This document shows, piece by piece, positions 36,036 to 42,704 of a stretch of 64,000 bases of DNA. The position numbers and the translations under genes were made by a program. The first letter of the stretch is position 1; the number at the start of each line of letters is the position of its first letter. Where the stretch lies: assembly GCF_003703835.1 (NCBI RefSeq), contig NZ_RDQR01000004.1, positions 1 to 64,000 on the forward strand, in the 5' to 3' direction. The notes below the pieces were generated by a model. It had not been told where the DNA came from. It saw only the letters and a program-made list of their open reading frames with translations, and did no database searches. This stretch comes from Auritidibacter ignavus (GTDB taxonomy: Bacteria; Actinomycetota; Actinomycetes; Actinomycetales; Micrococcaceae).

Positions 36036-36054
36036 GTTACCTATGTAAAGTTAC
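36036..36054 (-). promoter_or_regulatory. GTTAC direct repeat between the LysM and Rv2175c-like genes
   Basis: GTTAC at 36036-36040 recurs at 36050-36054, 14 bp apart, about 95 bases upstream of the LysM gene and 140 before the Rv2175c-like gene. Direct repeats of this kind are typical half sites of OmpR-family regulators such as MtrA or GlnR. The assignment is a guess; only the repeat is seen. Confidence 0.35.
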
Positions 36055-36160
36055 AACACTGATGGGGCTAATGTGAAGTGAGGGAGACACTTTTTTAGCG
36101 ACACGCCGTGCAATGTTCGCGAAATCCGGAGAATGCGTGATTCCCGGGTGACATGGGGCA

Positions 36161-36188
36161 TTGTGAATTGATGGTTATCCGATAGTTT
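36161..36188 (+). promoter_or_regulatory. Promoter of the Rv2175c-like gene
   Basis: TTGTGA (36161-36166), 16 bp and TAGTTT (36183-36188) lie so that transcription should start at the ATG at 36195. No ribosome binding site is present, so the mRNA is probably leaderless. Confidence 0.6.
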
Positions 36189-36194
36189 TAAGGC

Positions 36195-36566
36195 ATGACT
36201 CAAGAAGCAGAAACATCAGATCTCGATCACCTGGTCGGGGAATGGTTAACCCTGCCAGAGGTCGCAGAGCGTTTGGGCGTGGTGGTCACCAAGGTTCACA
36301 ACATGATTCGTGACCGCCGTCTGATCGCTCTGCGTCGCGGAGAGAATAACGTGCGGAGCGTGCCGGCGCAGTTCTTCGACGACCGAGGTTTATTAGGCTC
36401 GCTCAAAGGGACCATTATCGTGCTGTCGGATTCAGGGTTTGATGACGAAGGCATCGTGCGCTGGTTGTTTACCGAGGACGAGTCGCTTCCGGGTCGTCCT
36501 ATTGATGCGTTGCGCGCTGGTCAGAAGGCTGAAATCCGGCGTCGCGCACAGGCGTTGGCCTGGTAA
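36195..36566 (+). CDS. Rv2175c-family DNA-binding protein
   Basis: The 123-aa protein has an N-terminal winged helix-turn-helix (about 16-60, WLTLPEVAERLGVVVTKVHN and DRRLIALRRG) and the C-terminal region typical of Rv2175c (LLGSLKGTIIVLSDSGFDDEGIVRWLF). In mycobacteria Rv2175c is a substrate of PknL, and phosphorylation releases it from DNA. The pknL gene two genes away supports the same pairing here. The short acidic N-terminus with Thr and Ser (EAETSD) could be the phosphorylated part. Its DNA targets are unknown. It converges with the polyprenyl synthase gene. Confidence 0.88.
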   Translation: MTQEAETSDLDHLVGEWLTLPEVAERLGVVVTKVHNMIRDRRLIALRRGENNVRSVPAQFFDDRGLLGSLKGTIIVLSDSGFDDEGIVRWLFTEDESLPGRPIDALRAGQKAEIRRRAQALAW

Positions 36567-36595
36567 CTGGCTCACAGGACAGTAACGCTGACAGG

Positions 36596-37696
36596 TCAGC
36601 TCTTGCGGTGCAGGAGCCGTTGGGTCAGATCGATGATCTCGGATCGGGTGCGATCATCGAGGTTGAGATTATTCAGGTTGGTTAGCGCTTCCGAACCGAG
36701 CTGTGAGACCTCCGTTGTCACACGTTGCAGGGCACCTGAGTCTTTGAGAAGATCTTGAATCTCAGCCACCGAGACATCATTGAGGTCCTCGGTCCCTAAA
36801 GCTGAGGTCAACGTTTCTCGGCCGGCGGCGTCCAGGGATAACAGCGCGTGAGCGACCAACTCGGTCCGCTTGCCTTCCCGAAGATCATCTCCCGCGGGTT
36901 TTCCGGTCAGTTCGGGATCGCCAAAGACGCCGAGAATATCGTCCTGAAGCTGGAAGGCAATGCCAAGGGGGGTGGAAAAACGTCGTAGTTTTTTCAGGGT
37001 ATTTTCATCGGCCCCAGCGAGAATAGCACCGATTTCAAACGGCCACACGGTGGTGTAGTGGGCTGATTTATGGCGTAGCACAGTGCGAGCCCTTTGCAAC
37101 ATTGCTTCAGCAGAAATAGCGGATACATCTACTTCCGAGACGAGATCCAGATACTGCCCGGTCATCACTTCGAAGCGCATCATTTGAAATGCCGAGGTGG
37201 CGGTTGCTGCATACGGGGTGGCATCCGCCACGGCGCTAAAGCACTCTTCACTGGCCGACAGGGCCAGATCTCCGGCCAGAACCGCGGCGGCTACGCCAAA
37301 GTGAGAGCCATCCTGAGTCCAACCTTTGATGCTGTGCAAGGCCTCAAAGGATTTATGGACCGAGGGGCCACCGCGACGGGTATCGGAGCGGTCCACAATG
37401 TCATCGTGAATCAGGGCAGCAGCCTGAAAAAGTTCCAATGCTGCCGCTGCTTCAACGATGCGGTGATCTGTTGCTGAGCCCCCAGCAGCTCGCCAGCCAT
37501 ACCAAGCGAGCAAACCGCGAACGCGTTTACCGCCGGAGCACAAACGGGAGATTTCATCGACCAGGTCAACCGCTTGTTCGGACATCTGCTCAGCCCGGTC
37601 ACGGTACTGCTGAAGAAACGTGTCCAGATAGGAGGCAAGCTTGGTACGAAACTGTTCGGCAGTTCTGCCGGCGGATGAGGATGCTTGGGACGACAC
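36596..37696 (-). CDS. Polyprenyl (geranylgeranyl-type) diphosphate synthase
   Basis: This trans-isoprenyl diphosphate synthase (366 aa) extends isoprenoid chains for menaquinone, carotenoid or polyprenyl carriers. It has GGKRVRGLL near residue 60, the first Asp-rich motif in ALIHDDIVDRSDTRRG, and the second in FQLQDDILGVFGD. It is in the IdsA2/GrcC-like group. GTG at 37696 is chosen because TAGGAG lies just upstream; the open frame continues 90 residues further but that part is Arg/Pro/His-rich and overlaps dinB. It is divergent from dinB, 77 bases apart. Product chain length cannot be read from sequence with certainty. Confidence 0.88.
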   Translation of the reverse strand: MSSQASSSAGRTAEQFRTKLASYLDTFLQQYRDRAEQMSEQAVDLVDEISRLCSGGKRVRGLLAWYGWRAAGGSATDHRIVEAAAALELFQAAALIHDDIVDRSDTRRGGPSVHKSFEALHSIKGWTQDGSHFGVAAAVLAGDLALSASEECFSAVADATPYAATATSAFQMMRFEVMTGQYLDLVSEVDVSAISAEAMLQRARTVLRHKSAHYTTVWPFEIGAILAGADENTLKKLRRFSTPLGIAFQLQDDILGVFGDPELTGKPAGDDLREGKRTELVAHALLSLDAAGRETLTSALGTEDLNDVSVAEIQDLLKDSGALQRVTTEVSQLGSEALTNLNNLNLDDRTRSEIIDLTQRLLHRKS

Positions 37697-37773
37697 GATA
37701 CTCCTACCTTGATGCCAACGTGGTCGGCGGCGCTCTGCTCCCACGCTACCTGCCATGTGACTACAGTGGAGAC

Positions 37774-39075
37774 ATGGGCGCGCAGACAGACAGGAATCAA
37801 CAGCAAGACCCCAGCTGGGATTCCACCATTTTGCATATTGATATGGACGCGTTCTTTTTGTCAGTGGAGTTATTGCAACGCCCCGAATTGGCAGGCAAAC
37901 CCGCTGTGGTGGCGCACCATGGCCCTCGATCGGTGGTGACCTCGGCTTCCTATGAGGCTCGTGCATATGGCATCAAATCAGCGATGCCCCTCGCACACGC
38001 TCAAGCTCTGTACCCTCAGGTGGAGGTCCTGGAACCACACCGGGAGAAGTACACGGCCATTTCGGCTCAACTAACTGAGATCTGGACCTCTTTCACCCCG
38101 TTGGTGGAACGACTCTCTATTGATGAAGCTTTCCTCGATATTTCAGGAGCGCGTAGACGCCTCGGTCCTCCGGCAGAGATCGCAGTGCAGGTCAAGGAGG
38201 CAGTGCGTGAGAGAACAGGTTTGGCAGCTACCGTCGGGGTCGCGATGAACAAATCCGTGGCCAAGATTGCGTCCACCCGGTCAAAACCCGATGGGTTAGG
38301 TGTGGTCCCGGCAATACAAACAGCCGAATACCTCGCCCCTCTGCCGGTGAATGTCATTTGGGGCGTTGGGCCGAAACTCTTCGAACGGTTCCAGAGTGCC
38401 AATATCCTCACGGTTGGTGATCTGGCAACTCAGGACCCGCAACGAATGCGTCGGTGGCTGGGGGTGGTCGGTCCCGATCTCGTCCAGTTGGCCCGTGGTA
38501 TTGATCCGCGACCGGTGGTGCCACAACGCGACTCGAAATCAGTCGGCGTCGAGCATACCTTTGATCAGGACCTGGTCTCCGCTGAGCAAGTGCACCGATA
38601 TCTGCTCGATCTCAGTTATGAATGCGCTCGCCGGCTACGGAGCGAAGGCGCCCAGGCTCGAGGTATTGTGGTGAAGGTCAAAGATGACCACCGCGCCACT
38701 CGCAATAAGTCCCGGGGACTGAGGCACCCCACCGCCTCGGGTGCACAGATCGTTACGGTCGCCGAGGAGCTCTTGGCTGAGCTGATGCAACAACGGTGGC
38801 ACCCATTGCGCCTCCTAGGGGTGCGTGGGGAACGCCTGATCGATGCCGATTCCCTTGAGACAAGCGACGAAACCGCCACCGCACAGGAGGCTTTGTTTTC
38901 CTGGCACGTCAGTGAAGACTCACAGCCGTCTGACCGCAGAAACTCCGGGGAGTCTCTGGCTAGAACCGATGCTGTGATGGACGAAATCCACACCAAATTC
39001 CCTGATGCTGGGCTGAAACCAGCTACGTTACTTAAACATCACCGACAAGAACGAATCGGTGAAGATTCCGAGTGA
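37774..39075 (+). CDS. dinB: DNA polymerase IV
   Basis: This Y-family translesion polymerase has 433 aa from the ATG at 37774 (MGAQTDRN). It shows DMDAFFLSVELLQRP, SYEARAYGIKSAMP, the catalytic SIDEAFLD, helix-hairpin-helix motifs near VIWGVGPKLFERF, and a little-finger domain. A possible sliding-clamp motif (QEALF) lies near residue 370. The frame is open for 112 codons further upstream, but that part overlaps the divergent synthase gene. TACAGT (37762-37767) ends 6 bases before the ATG, suggesting a leaderless mRNA. No LexA box is visible in the 77-base upstream gap. Confidence 0.93.
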   Translation: MGAQTDRNQQQDPSWDSTILHIDMDAFFLSVELLQRPELAGKPAVVAHHGPRSVVTSASYEARAYGIKSAMPLAHAQALYPQVEVLEPHREKYTAISAQLTEIWTSFTPLVERLSIDEAFLDISGARRRLGPPAEIAVQVKEAVRERTGLAATVGVAMNKSVAKIASTRSKPDGLGVVPAIQTAEYLAPLPVNVIWGVGPKLFERFQSANILTVGDLATQDPQRMRRWLGVVGPDLVQLARGIDPRPVVPQRDSKSVGVEHTFDQDLVSAEQVHRYLLDLSYECARRLRSEGAQARGIVVKVKDDHRATRNKSRGLRHPTASGAQIVTVAEELLAELMQQRWHPLRLLGVRGERLIDADSLETSDETATAQEALFSWHVSEDSQPSDRRNSGESLARTDAVMDEIHTKFPDAGLKPATLLKHHRQERIGEDSE

Positions 39076-39197
39076 TCAAGGCCTCGGGAAGTATTTCTGC
39101 TTTTTTGGCGTTCTTCCAGCTATAAGACTTACTATAGGTACAAGGACAGTGGTCGAAGCGCATTTTCCGGGTTGATGTGCTGGACGAGGAGGCTATC

Positions 39198-39587
39198 GTG
39201 GCGTTATCAGAGCGTGAACAAGAGGTTCTTGCCCAACTTGAGCAGCAACTCAGTGACGACCCTCAGTTTGCGTCACAGATGGAGATACAAGAGGGTTCCT
39301 CCGCCCGGAAGCTCTCCACTCGAAATATCGTCTTGGGCGTGCTGATTGCCGTGGTCGGTTTGGTCGTGCTCCTTACCGGGGTGACCATTAACCAGATCTG
39401 GGTTGGTGTTCTCGGGTTCGTCATGATGGCCGGTGGTGTCTTTTTCACGACGCTGCGTGGCAAAACCGAAAAGGCCAACGCGTCAGACTCAACAGGTCAG
39501 TCCAAGAAGTCCTCGTCTAAGCAATCGTCGGGTTTCATGAGCGGTCTTGAAGAGCGTTGGGAACAGCGTCGTAACCAACAGCCCTAA
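39198..39587 (+). CDS. DUF3040 membrane protein
   Basis: This is a 129-aa protein of the DUF3040 family found upstream of mraZ in many actinobacteria. The conserved N-terminus ALSEREQEVLAQLEQQL is followed by two adjacent transmembrane helices (about 45-65 around VLGVLIAVVGLVVLLTG and 70-88 around WVGVLGFVMMAGGVFF) and a basic Ser/Lys-rich tail. GTG at 39198 is used because GAGGAGG lies 5 bases upstream and the family begins at this point; the frame extends to a GTG at 39177. Function unknown. A strong terminator follows. Confidence 0.88.
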   Translation: MALSEREQEVLAQLEQQLSDDPQFASQMEIQEGSSARKLSTRNIVLGVLIAVVGLVVLLTGVTINQIWVGVLGFVMMAGGVFFTTLRGKTEKANASDSTGQSKKSSSKQSSGFMSGLEERWEQRRNQQP

Positions 39588-39620
39588 CCGCGTCTCAACG
39601 ACGCGGCAAAAACTTCAGAC

Positions 39621-39681
39621 AAAAGGCCGTGTCGCCTGATGTGTCCGCAGTGCGGATCACGCATCGGCGACACGGTTTTTT
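39621..39681 (+). terminator. Rho-independent terminator after the DUF3040 gene
   Basis: CCGTGTCGCC (39627-39636) pairs perfectly with GGCGACACGG (39666-39675), with an inner hairpin TCCGCA/TGCGGA, and is followed by TTTTTT. The A-run before the stem makes it potentially bidirectional. Confidence 0.92.
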
Positions 39682-39708
39682 CATGCGCTTAACTGGTCTG
39701 CTTATAGT
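39680..39708 (+). promoter_or_regulatory. Candidate promoter of the CU-rich RNA
   Basis: TATAGT at 39703-39708 is a near-consensus -10. TTCATG at 39680-39685, 17 bp upstream, is a weak -35. The predicted start is near 39714-39716, directly before the pyrimidine-rich stretch. Confidence 0.45.
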
Positions 39709-39713
39709 GCTCC

Positions 39714-39962
39714 ACACCCCACCCCACCGCCCTCCGCATTCTCCCCTCCACCTTCCTCCACTCGGGCAGCGAGGTCTGTCTGCCCATGGGGGCAAGAGCT
39801 GACCGGGCGTTCAAGAACTCGGTGGACAAAACCTCGATGTTTGCGCTGGATCCGCATGATCACGCGCATTTGGCCGATCTCGATGGGGTTGACTGTCGTC
39901 GCCAGCAGCGGCCTTCCACCTTGCTGTTGGCAGCCGGTGGTGCTGGCGTCGACGGTTTTTTT
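39714..39962 (+). ncRNA. Candidate CU-rich small RNA upstream of mraZ
   Basis: A unit bounded by a -10-like TATAGT and a strong intrinsic terminator has no convincing coding frame. The first 50 bases are almost purely C, U and A, with repeated CCCCACC and CCUCC motifs, the anti-Shine-Dalgarno type. Next comes a perfect hairpin GGGCAG/CTGCCC (39764-39769 with 39780-39785). The 3' end is the terminator at 39891-39962. ACCCCACC occurs twice (39716-39723 and 39721-39728) and is complementary to GGTGGGGT just before the mraZ start codon (40231-40238). No known family was recognised. It could instead be an attenuated long leader of mraZ. Confidence 0.45.
39891..39962 (+). terminator. Rho-independent terminator of the CU-rich RNA
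   Basis: CGCCAGCA (39900-39907) pairs with TGCTGGCG (39941-39948). After one T-T mismatch the stem continues for seven to eight more pairs (39891-39898 with 39950-39957). An inner CCACC/GGTGG stem caps it. It leads into TTTTTTT at 39956-39962. No annotated gene ends here, so some other transcript must be its target. Confidence 0.85.
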
Positions 39963-40142
39963 AACGACGCTTGACGGCCTGTGCGAAGAATCCCTCCACT
40001 TTGCTCCCAAGGTCATCCCCACTGTGCTCTACCGTCCGTTTAACCGCAGAATCATGCCGATTTTGGGGAAATTTCGGTGGCTGCATCGTCCGTGCTCTCG
40101 AGAATTCTCAGCATTTTTTGAGTTGAAAACGCCCGGATTTGG

Positions 40143-40195
40143 TTGCGGGGGGAGCGAAGTGGGGTAAAGTGGAGGCAGGTAGAGGGCGGTGGCTC
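40143..40195 (+). promoter_or_regulatory. mraZ promoter with four 10-bp MraZ-box repeats
   Basis: TTGCGG (40143-40148), 16 bp and TAAAGT (40165-40170) form a likely promoter. From 40156 four 10-base units follow each other: GAAGTGGGGT, AAAGTGGAGG, CAGGTAGAGG, GCGGTGGCTC, each with a GTGG-like core at the same place. MraZ in other bacteria binds tandem G-rich repeats at 10-11 bp spacing before its own gene and represses the dcw cluster. A perfect hairpin CTCAGAG/CTCTGAG (40193-40210) lies directly after the repeats. Confidence 0.75.
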
Positions 40196-40239
40196 AGAGG
40201 ACGCTCTGAGACACTCAACAAGGAAGAGGTGGTGGGGTC

Positions 40240-40671
40240 ATGTTTTTGGGCACCTACACTCCTCGCCTTGATGAGAAGTCACGACTGATTCTTCCGGCGA
40301 AATTCCGGGAGGAATTGGCCAATGGGCTCGTTCTCACTCGCGGTCAAGAGCATTGCGTTTATGTGTTCTCGGCTCGGGAGTTTGAACGAGTGCATGAACA
40401 GATGCGTTCAGCGCCACTGTCATCACGCCAAGCACGCGACTACATCCGTGTCTTCCTCTCGGGTGCTTCGGACGAAGTACCGGATAAGCAGGGACGGATC
40501 ACTATTCCGGTGTCACTGCGCGAATATGCCGGTCTCGACCGGGATGTCGCGGTCATCGGTGCTGGTACACGCGCTGAGATTTGGGATCTTGAGTCCTGGA
40601 ACAACTACCTCGAGGAACAAGAAACTGCCTTCTCGGAAACCGATGAGGAAGTTCTTCCCGGAATCTTCTAA
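40240..40671 (+). CDS. mraZ: Transcriptional regulator MraZ
   Basis: This is the first gene of the division/cell-wall cluster. The 143-aa protein has two AbrB/SpoVT-like halves, each with the DxxxR motif ([15 protein letters not shown] at about 10-24 and [16 protein letters not shown] at about 81-96). It forms a ring that binds tandem repeats before its own promoter, and such repeats are present here. ATG at 40240 follows AGGAAGAGG. Its initiation region is complementary to the CU-rich RNA candidate upstream. It is followed by a 181-base gap before rsmH. Confidence 0.96.
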   Translation: MFLGTYTPRLDEKSRLILPAKFREELANGLVLTRGQEHCVYVFSAREFERVHEQMRSAPLSSRQARDYIRVFLSGASDEVPDKQGRITIPVSLREYAGLDRDVAVIGAGTRAEIWDLESWNNYLEEQETAFSETDEEVLPGIF

Positions 40672-40852
40672 AACGGTCCGACCATAACTGAACAGACGAG
40701 ATGGGGACATCTCGAACGTGGTGTCTTGATTCAGACCTCCAGCCGAAGGATTCGCTGGCCTGTCTTCCCCTGGGCCAGGGTATCCGGCTGGGGATCTGGA
40801 TCAAGAACCGTCTAGAGGAGTAACGCGCATCGGATCAGTGAAGGAGGCGACC

Positions 40853-41875
40853 GTGCATCATTCCGTATCACCGGACGAAAACGCTGCACGTCGCCACACT
40901 CCTGTGATGATCGATCGCGTGGTGTCCTATCTGAATGAGGGGCTGGCGGTTGCGCGGTCTGAGAAGCGTCGCCCAGTGGTCATCGATGCCACGCTGGGTA
41001 TGGGCGGGCACACTCACCGTTTGCTCTCCGATAATCCCGATCTGAGAATAATCGGCATTGACCGTGACACTCAGGCTCTGCAGATGGCACAACAACGGCT
41101 TGGGGAGTTTTCCGACCGGCTGGTGAGTTTTCACGGCACCTACGATGAAATCTCTGCTGCGATCCAGGCCGCCGAGACGCAACTGCAGACCCGGTTGGAC
41201 GGCGTTGACGGAATCCTGTTTGATCTAGGTGTCTCGTCCTATCAGCTCGATGAACCATCCCGTGGCTTTGCCTACTCCTATGACGCTCCGCTGGATATGC
41301 GCATGGACCCCACCGATCAGCTCACCGCCGCCGACGTGGTTAACACGTACTCGGAAGCCGACCTGGAACGAGTGTTGCGCAACTACGGCGATGAAAAATT
41401 CGCCCGACGAATTGCCACAGAGATCGTCAAAACGCGACGACAGCGCCCGTATCGTGGCAGTCAAGAACTAGTTGAGACGATTATCCGCGCTATCCCAGCT
41501 GCCGCGGCGCACCGAGGCAGTCATCCGGCCAAACGAACCTTCCAAGCCCTACGCGTGGAAGTCAATCACGAACTCGAGGTCCTCACCCGCGCTATACCCG
41601 CTGCCATGGCGGTCCTGACGATCGGCGCACGCATGGTGGTCATGAGCTACCAATCCCTAGAGGACAAAATCGTCAAAAAAGCTATTCAACACCAGGCGCA
41701 ATCACTGACTCCTGCTGGGTTCCCCGTGGAAGTCGAAGAGTACGCGCCGGTGGTGAAAATTCTCAGCAAAGGGACGGAAAAACCCACACCGACTGAGATC
41801 GAGCAGAATCCCCGGGCTGCAGCCGCCCGCGTCCGGGTCATTGAAAAAATTAGACCCACCAGGAGTAACGGATGA
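40853..41875 (+). CDS. rsmH: 16S rRNA m4C1402 methyltransferase RsmH
   Basis: This SAM-dependent enzyme methylates N4 of C1402 in 16S rRNA. The 340-aa protein has HTPVMIDRVVSYL near the N-terminus, the SAM motif DATLGMGGHTHRLL, FDLGVSSYQLDEPSRGFAY and RMDPTD. GTG at 40853 follows AAGGAGG at 5 bases; the frame opens at a GTG at 40838 inside that ribosome binding site. It overlaps ftsL by 4 bases. Confidence 0.96.
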   Translation: MHHSVSPDENAARRHTPVMIDRVVSYLNEGLAVARSEKRRPVVIDATLGMGGHTHRLLSDNPDLRIIGIDRDTQALQMAQQRLGEFSDRLVSFHGTYDEISAAIQAAETQLQTRLDGVDGILFDLGVSSYQLDEPSRGFAYSYDAPLDMRMDPTDQLTAADVVNTYSEADLERVLRNYGDEKFARRIATEIVKTRRQRPYRGSQELVETIIRAIPAAAAHRGSHPAKRTFQALRVEVNHELEVLTRAIPAAMAVLTIGARMVVMSYQSLEDKIVKKAIQHQAQSLTPAGFPVEVEEYAPVVKILSKGTEKPTPTEIEQNPRAAAARVRVIEKIRPTRSNG

Positions 41876-42615
41876 GCGCTTCCCCCCAGAGCATCCGCCA
41901 GACAGCCTCGTCGGTAACGGCCGATAAGCTTCCTGTGGTCAACGGTTCGAGTGCCGTCAAGGCCCCACTACCGACGACCCAGCCAAAACACGAGACAGCC
42001 ACGCGACGTCGTCCCCACCTTGCTGTGGTCACGGCTCCGTTGCGAGCCACTCCCATGGGGACAGTCATCTTTTCCGTTGCTGTGCTACTGGCGGCATTGA
42101 TTGTCGTGTTGGTCATCAATATTTCGGTCTCCAATAAACAGTACGAGCTGTTGGATTTGAACTCTCAGACCTCGGAGTTACGCGAAAAGAATGAGGACCT
42201 CGAACAGCAAGTCGCTCATCTGGCAGCTCCTCAGAATCTGGCACAGAAGGCCGTCGACATGGGAATGGTGTTGCCAGGAGCCTCCGCCTCCATCAATCTC
42301 GACAGCGGGAAAATCTCGGGTACCACCGAAGCGGCGTCTGACGACAACGTCCCGACGGAGTTCGTGGGATCACCTACGGTTGCGGCCTCGGAAGGACGCC
42401 AGGTCGAGGTCGCGGAATCCCAACGCCAAGCACGCGAAGAGCCGGTGGCTGTGGATGCCAAACCGGTCCCGAAAACTCTCGAGATTGACCGCAAGGTGGA
42501 CGGCCCTGAGATTGGTCGTCCCTCCGACACGAGCCAAAGGTCCGAGTCATCGGCCAACGGTGATGCAGAATTGGATGAGACGAGGATGTCGTCGCCTCAG
42601 ATCAGCATCCCCTGA
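41872..42615 (+). CDS. ftsL: Cell division protein FtsL-like
   Basis: This is a bitopic divisome protein in the standard FtsL position between rsmH and ftsI. The 247 aa comprise a cytoplasmic N-terminus (about 1-63), one transmembrane helix (about 64-86, VIFSVAVLLAALIVVLVINI), a short coiled coil (about 90-120, QTSELREKNEDLEQQVAHLA) and a long disordered acidic C-terminal tail (about 140-247). The tail makes it much longer than classical FtsL. Identification rests on position and topology, since FtsL sequences are poorly conserved. Confidence 0.85.
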   Translation: MSASPQSIRQTASSVTADKLPVVNGSSAVKAPLPTTQPKHETATRRRPHLAVVTAPLRATPMGTVIFSVAVLLAALIVVLVINISVSNKQYELLDLNSQTSELREKNEDLEQQVAHLAAPQNLAQKAVDMGMVLPGASASINLDSGKISGTTEAASDDNVPTEFVGSPTVAASEGRQVEVAESQRQAREEPVAVDAKPVPKTLEIDRKVDGPEIGRPSDTSQRSESSANGDAELDETRMSSPQISIP

Positions 42616-42704
42616 TGCCTTCCACGAGGTGCCATGGCCAACAAGGGCCAACCAGTCACAGCAGTGATGACGAACAGGCTAGAACGTTAAAGGATGAGTG
42701 TGGC

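Noticed and set aside
35942-36060. c-di-AMP (ydaO-type) riboswitch before the LysM gene
   Set aside because: Such riboswitches often precede wall hydrolases in actinobacteria, but the conserved ydaO core segments were not found in the leader.
37697-37773. LexA/SOS box before dinB
   Set aside because: No sequence resembling the actinobacterial box (TCGAAC-N4-GTTCGA type) was seen between the divergent genes.
39714-39790. 6C RNA family member
   Set aside because: 6C RNAs have two hairpins whose loops hold six or more Cs. Here the C-rich part is mostly unpaired and the hairpin loop at 39770-39779 is not C-rich.
39786-39974. 62-codon open frame inside the mraZ upstream gap
   Set aside because: It runs through the intrinsic terminator at 39891-39962, has no ribosome binding site and no recognisable similarity; the RNA-gene reading explains the interval better.
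39841-40167. Possible 108-aa protein before mraZ (expected place of a SAV_6107-type gene)
   Set aside because: Translation is Trp/Cys/Pro-rich and shows none of the features of that family; it also crosses a terminator and enters the mraZ promoter.
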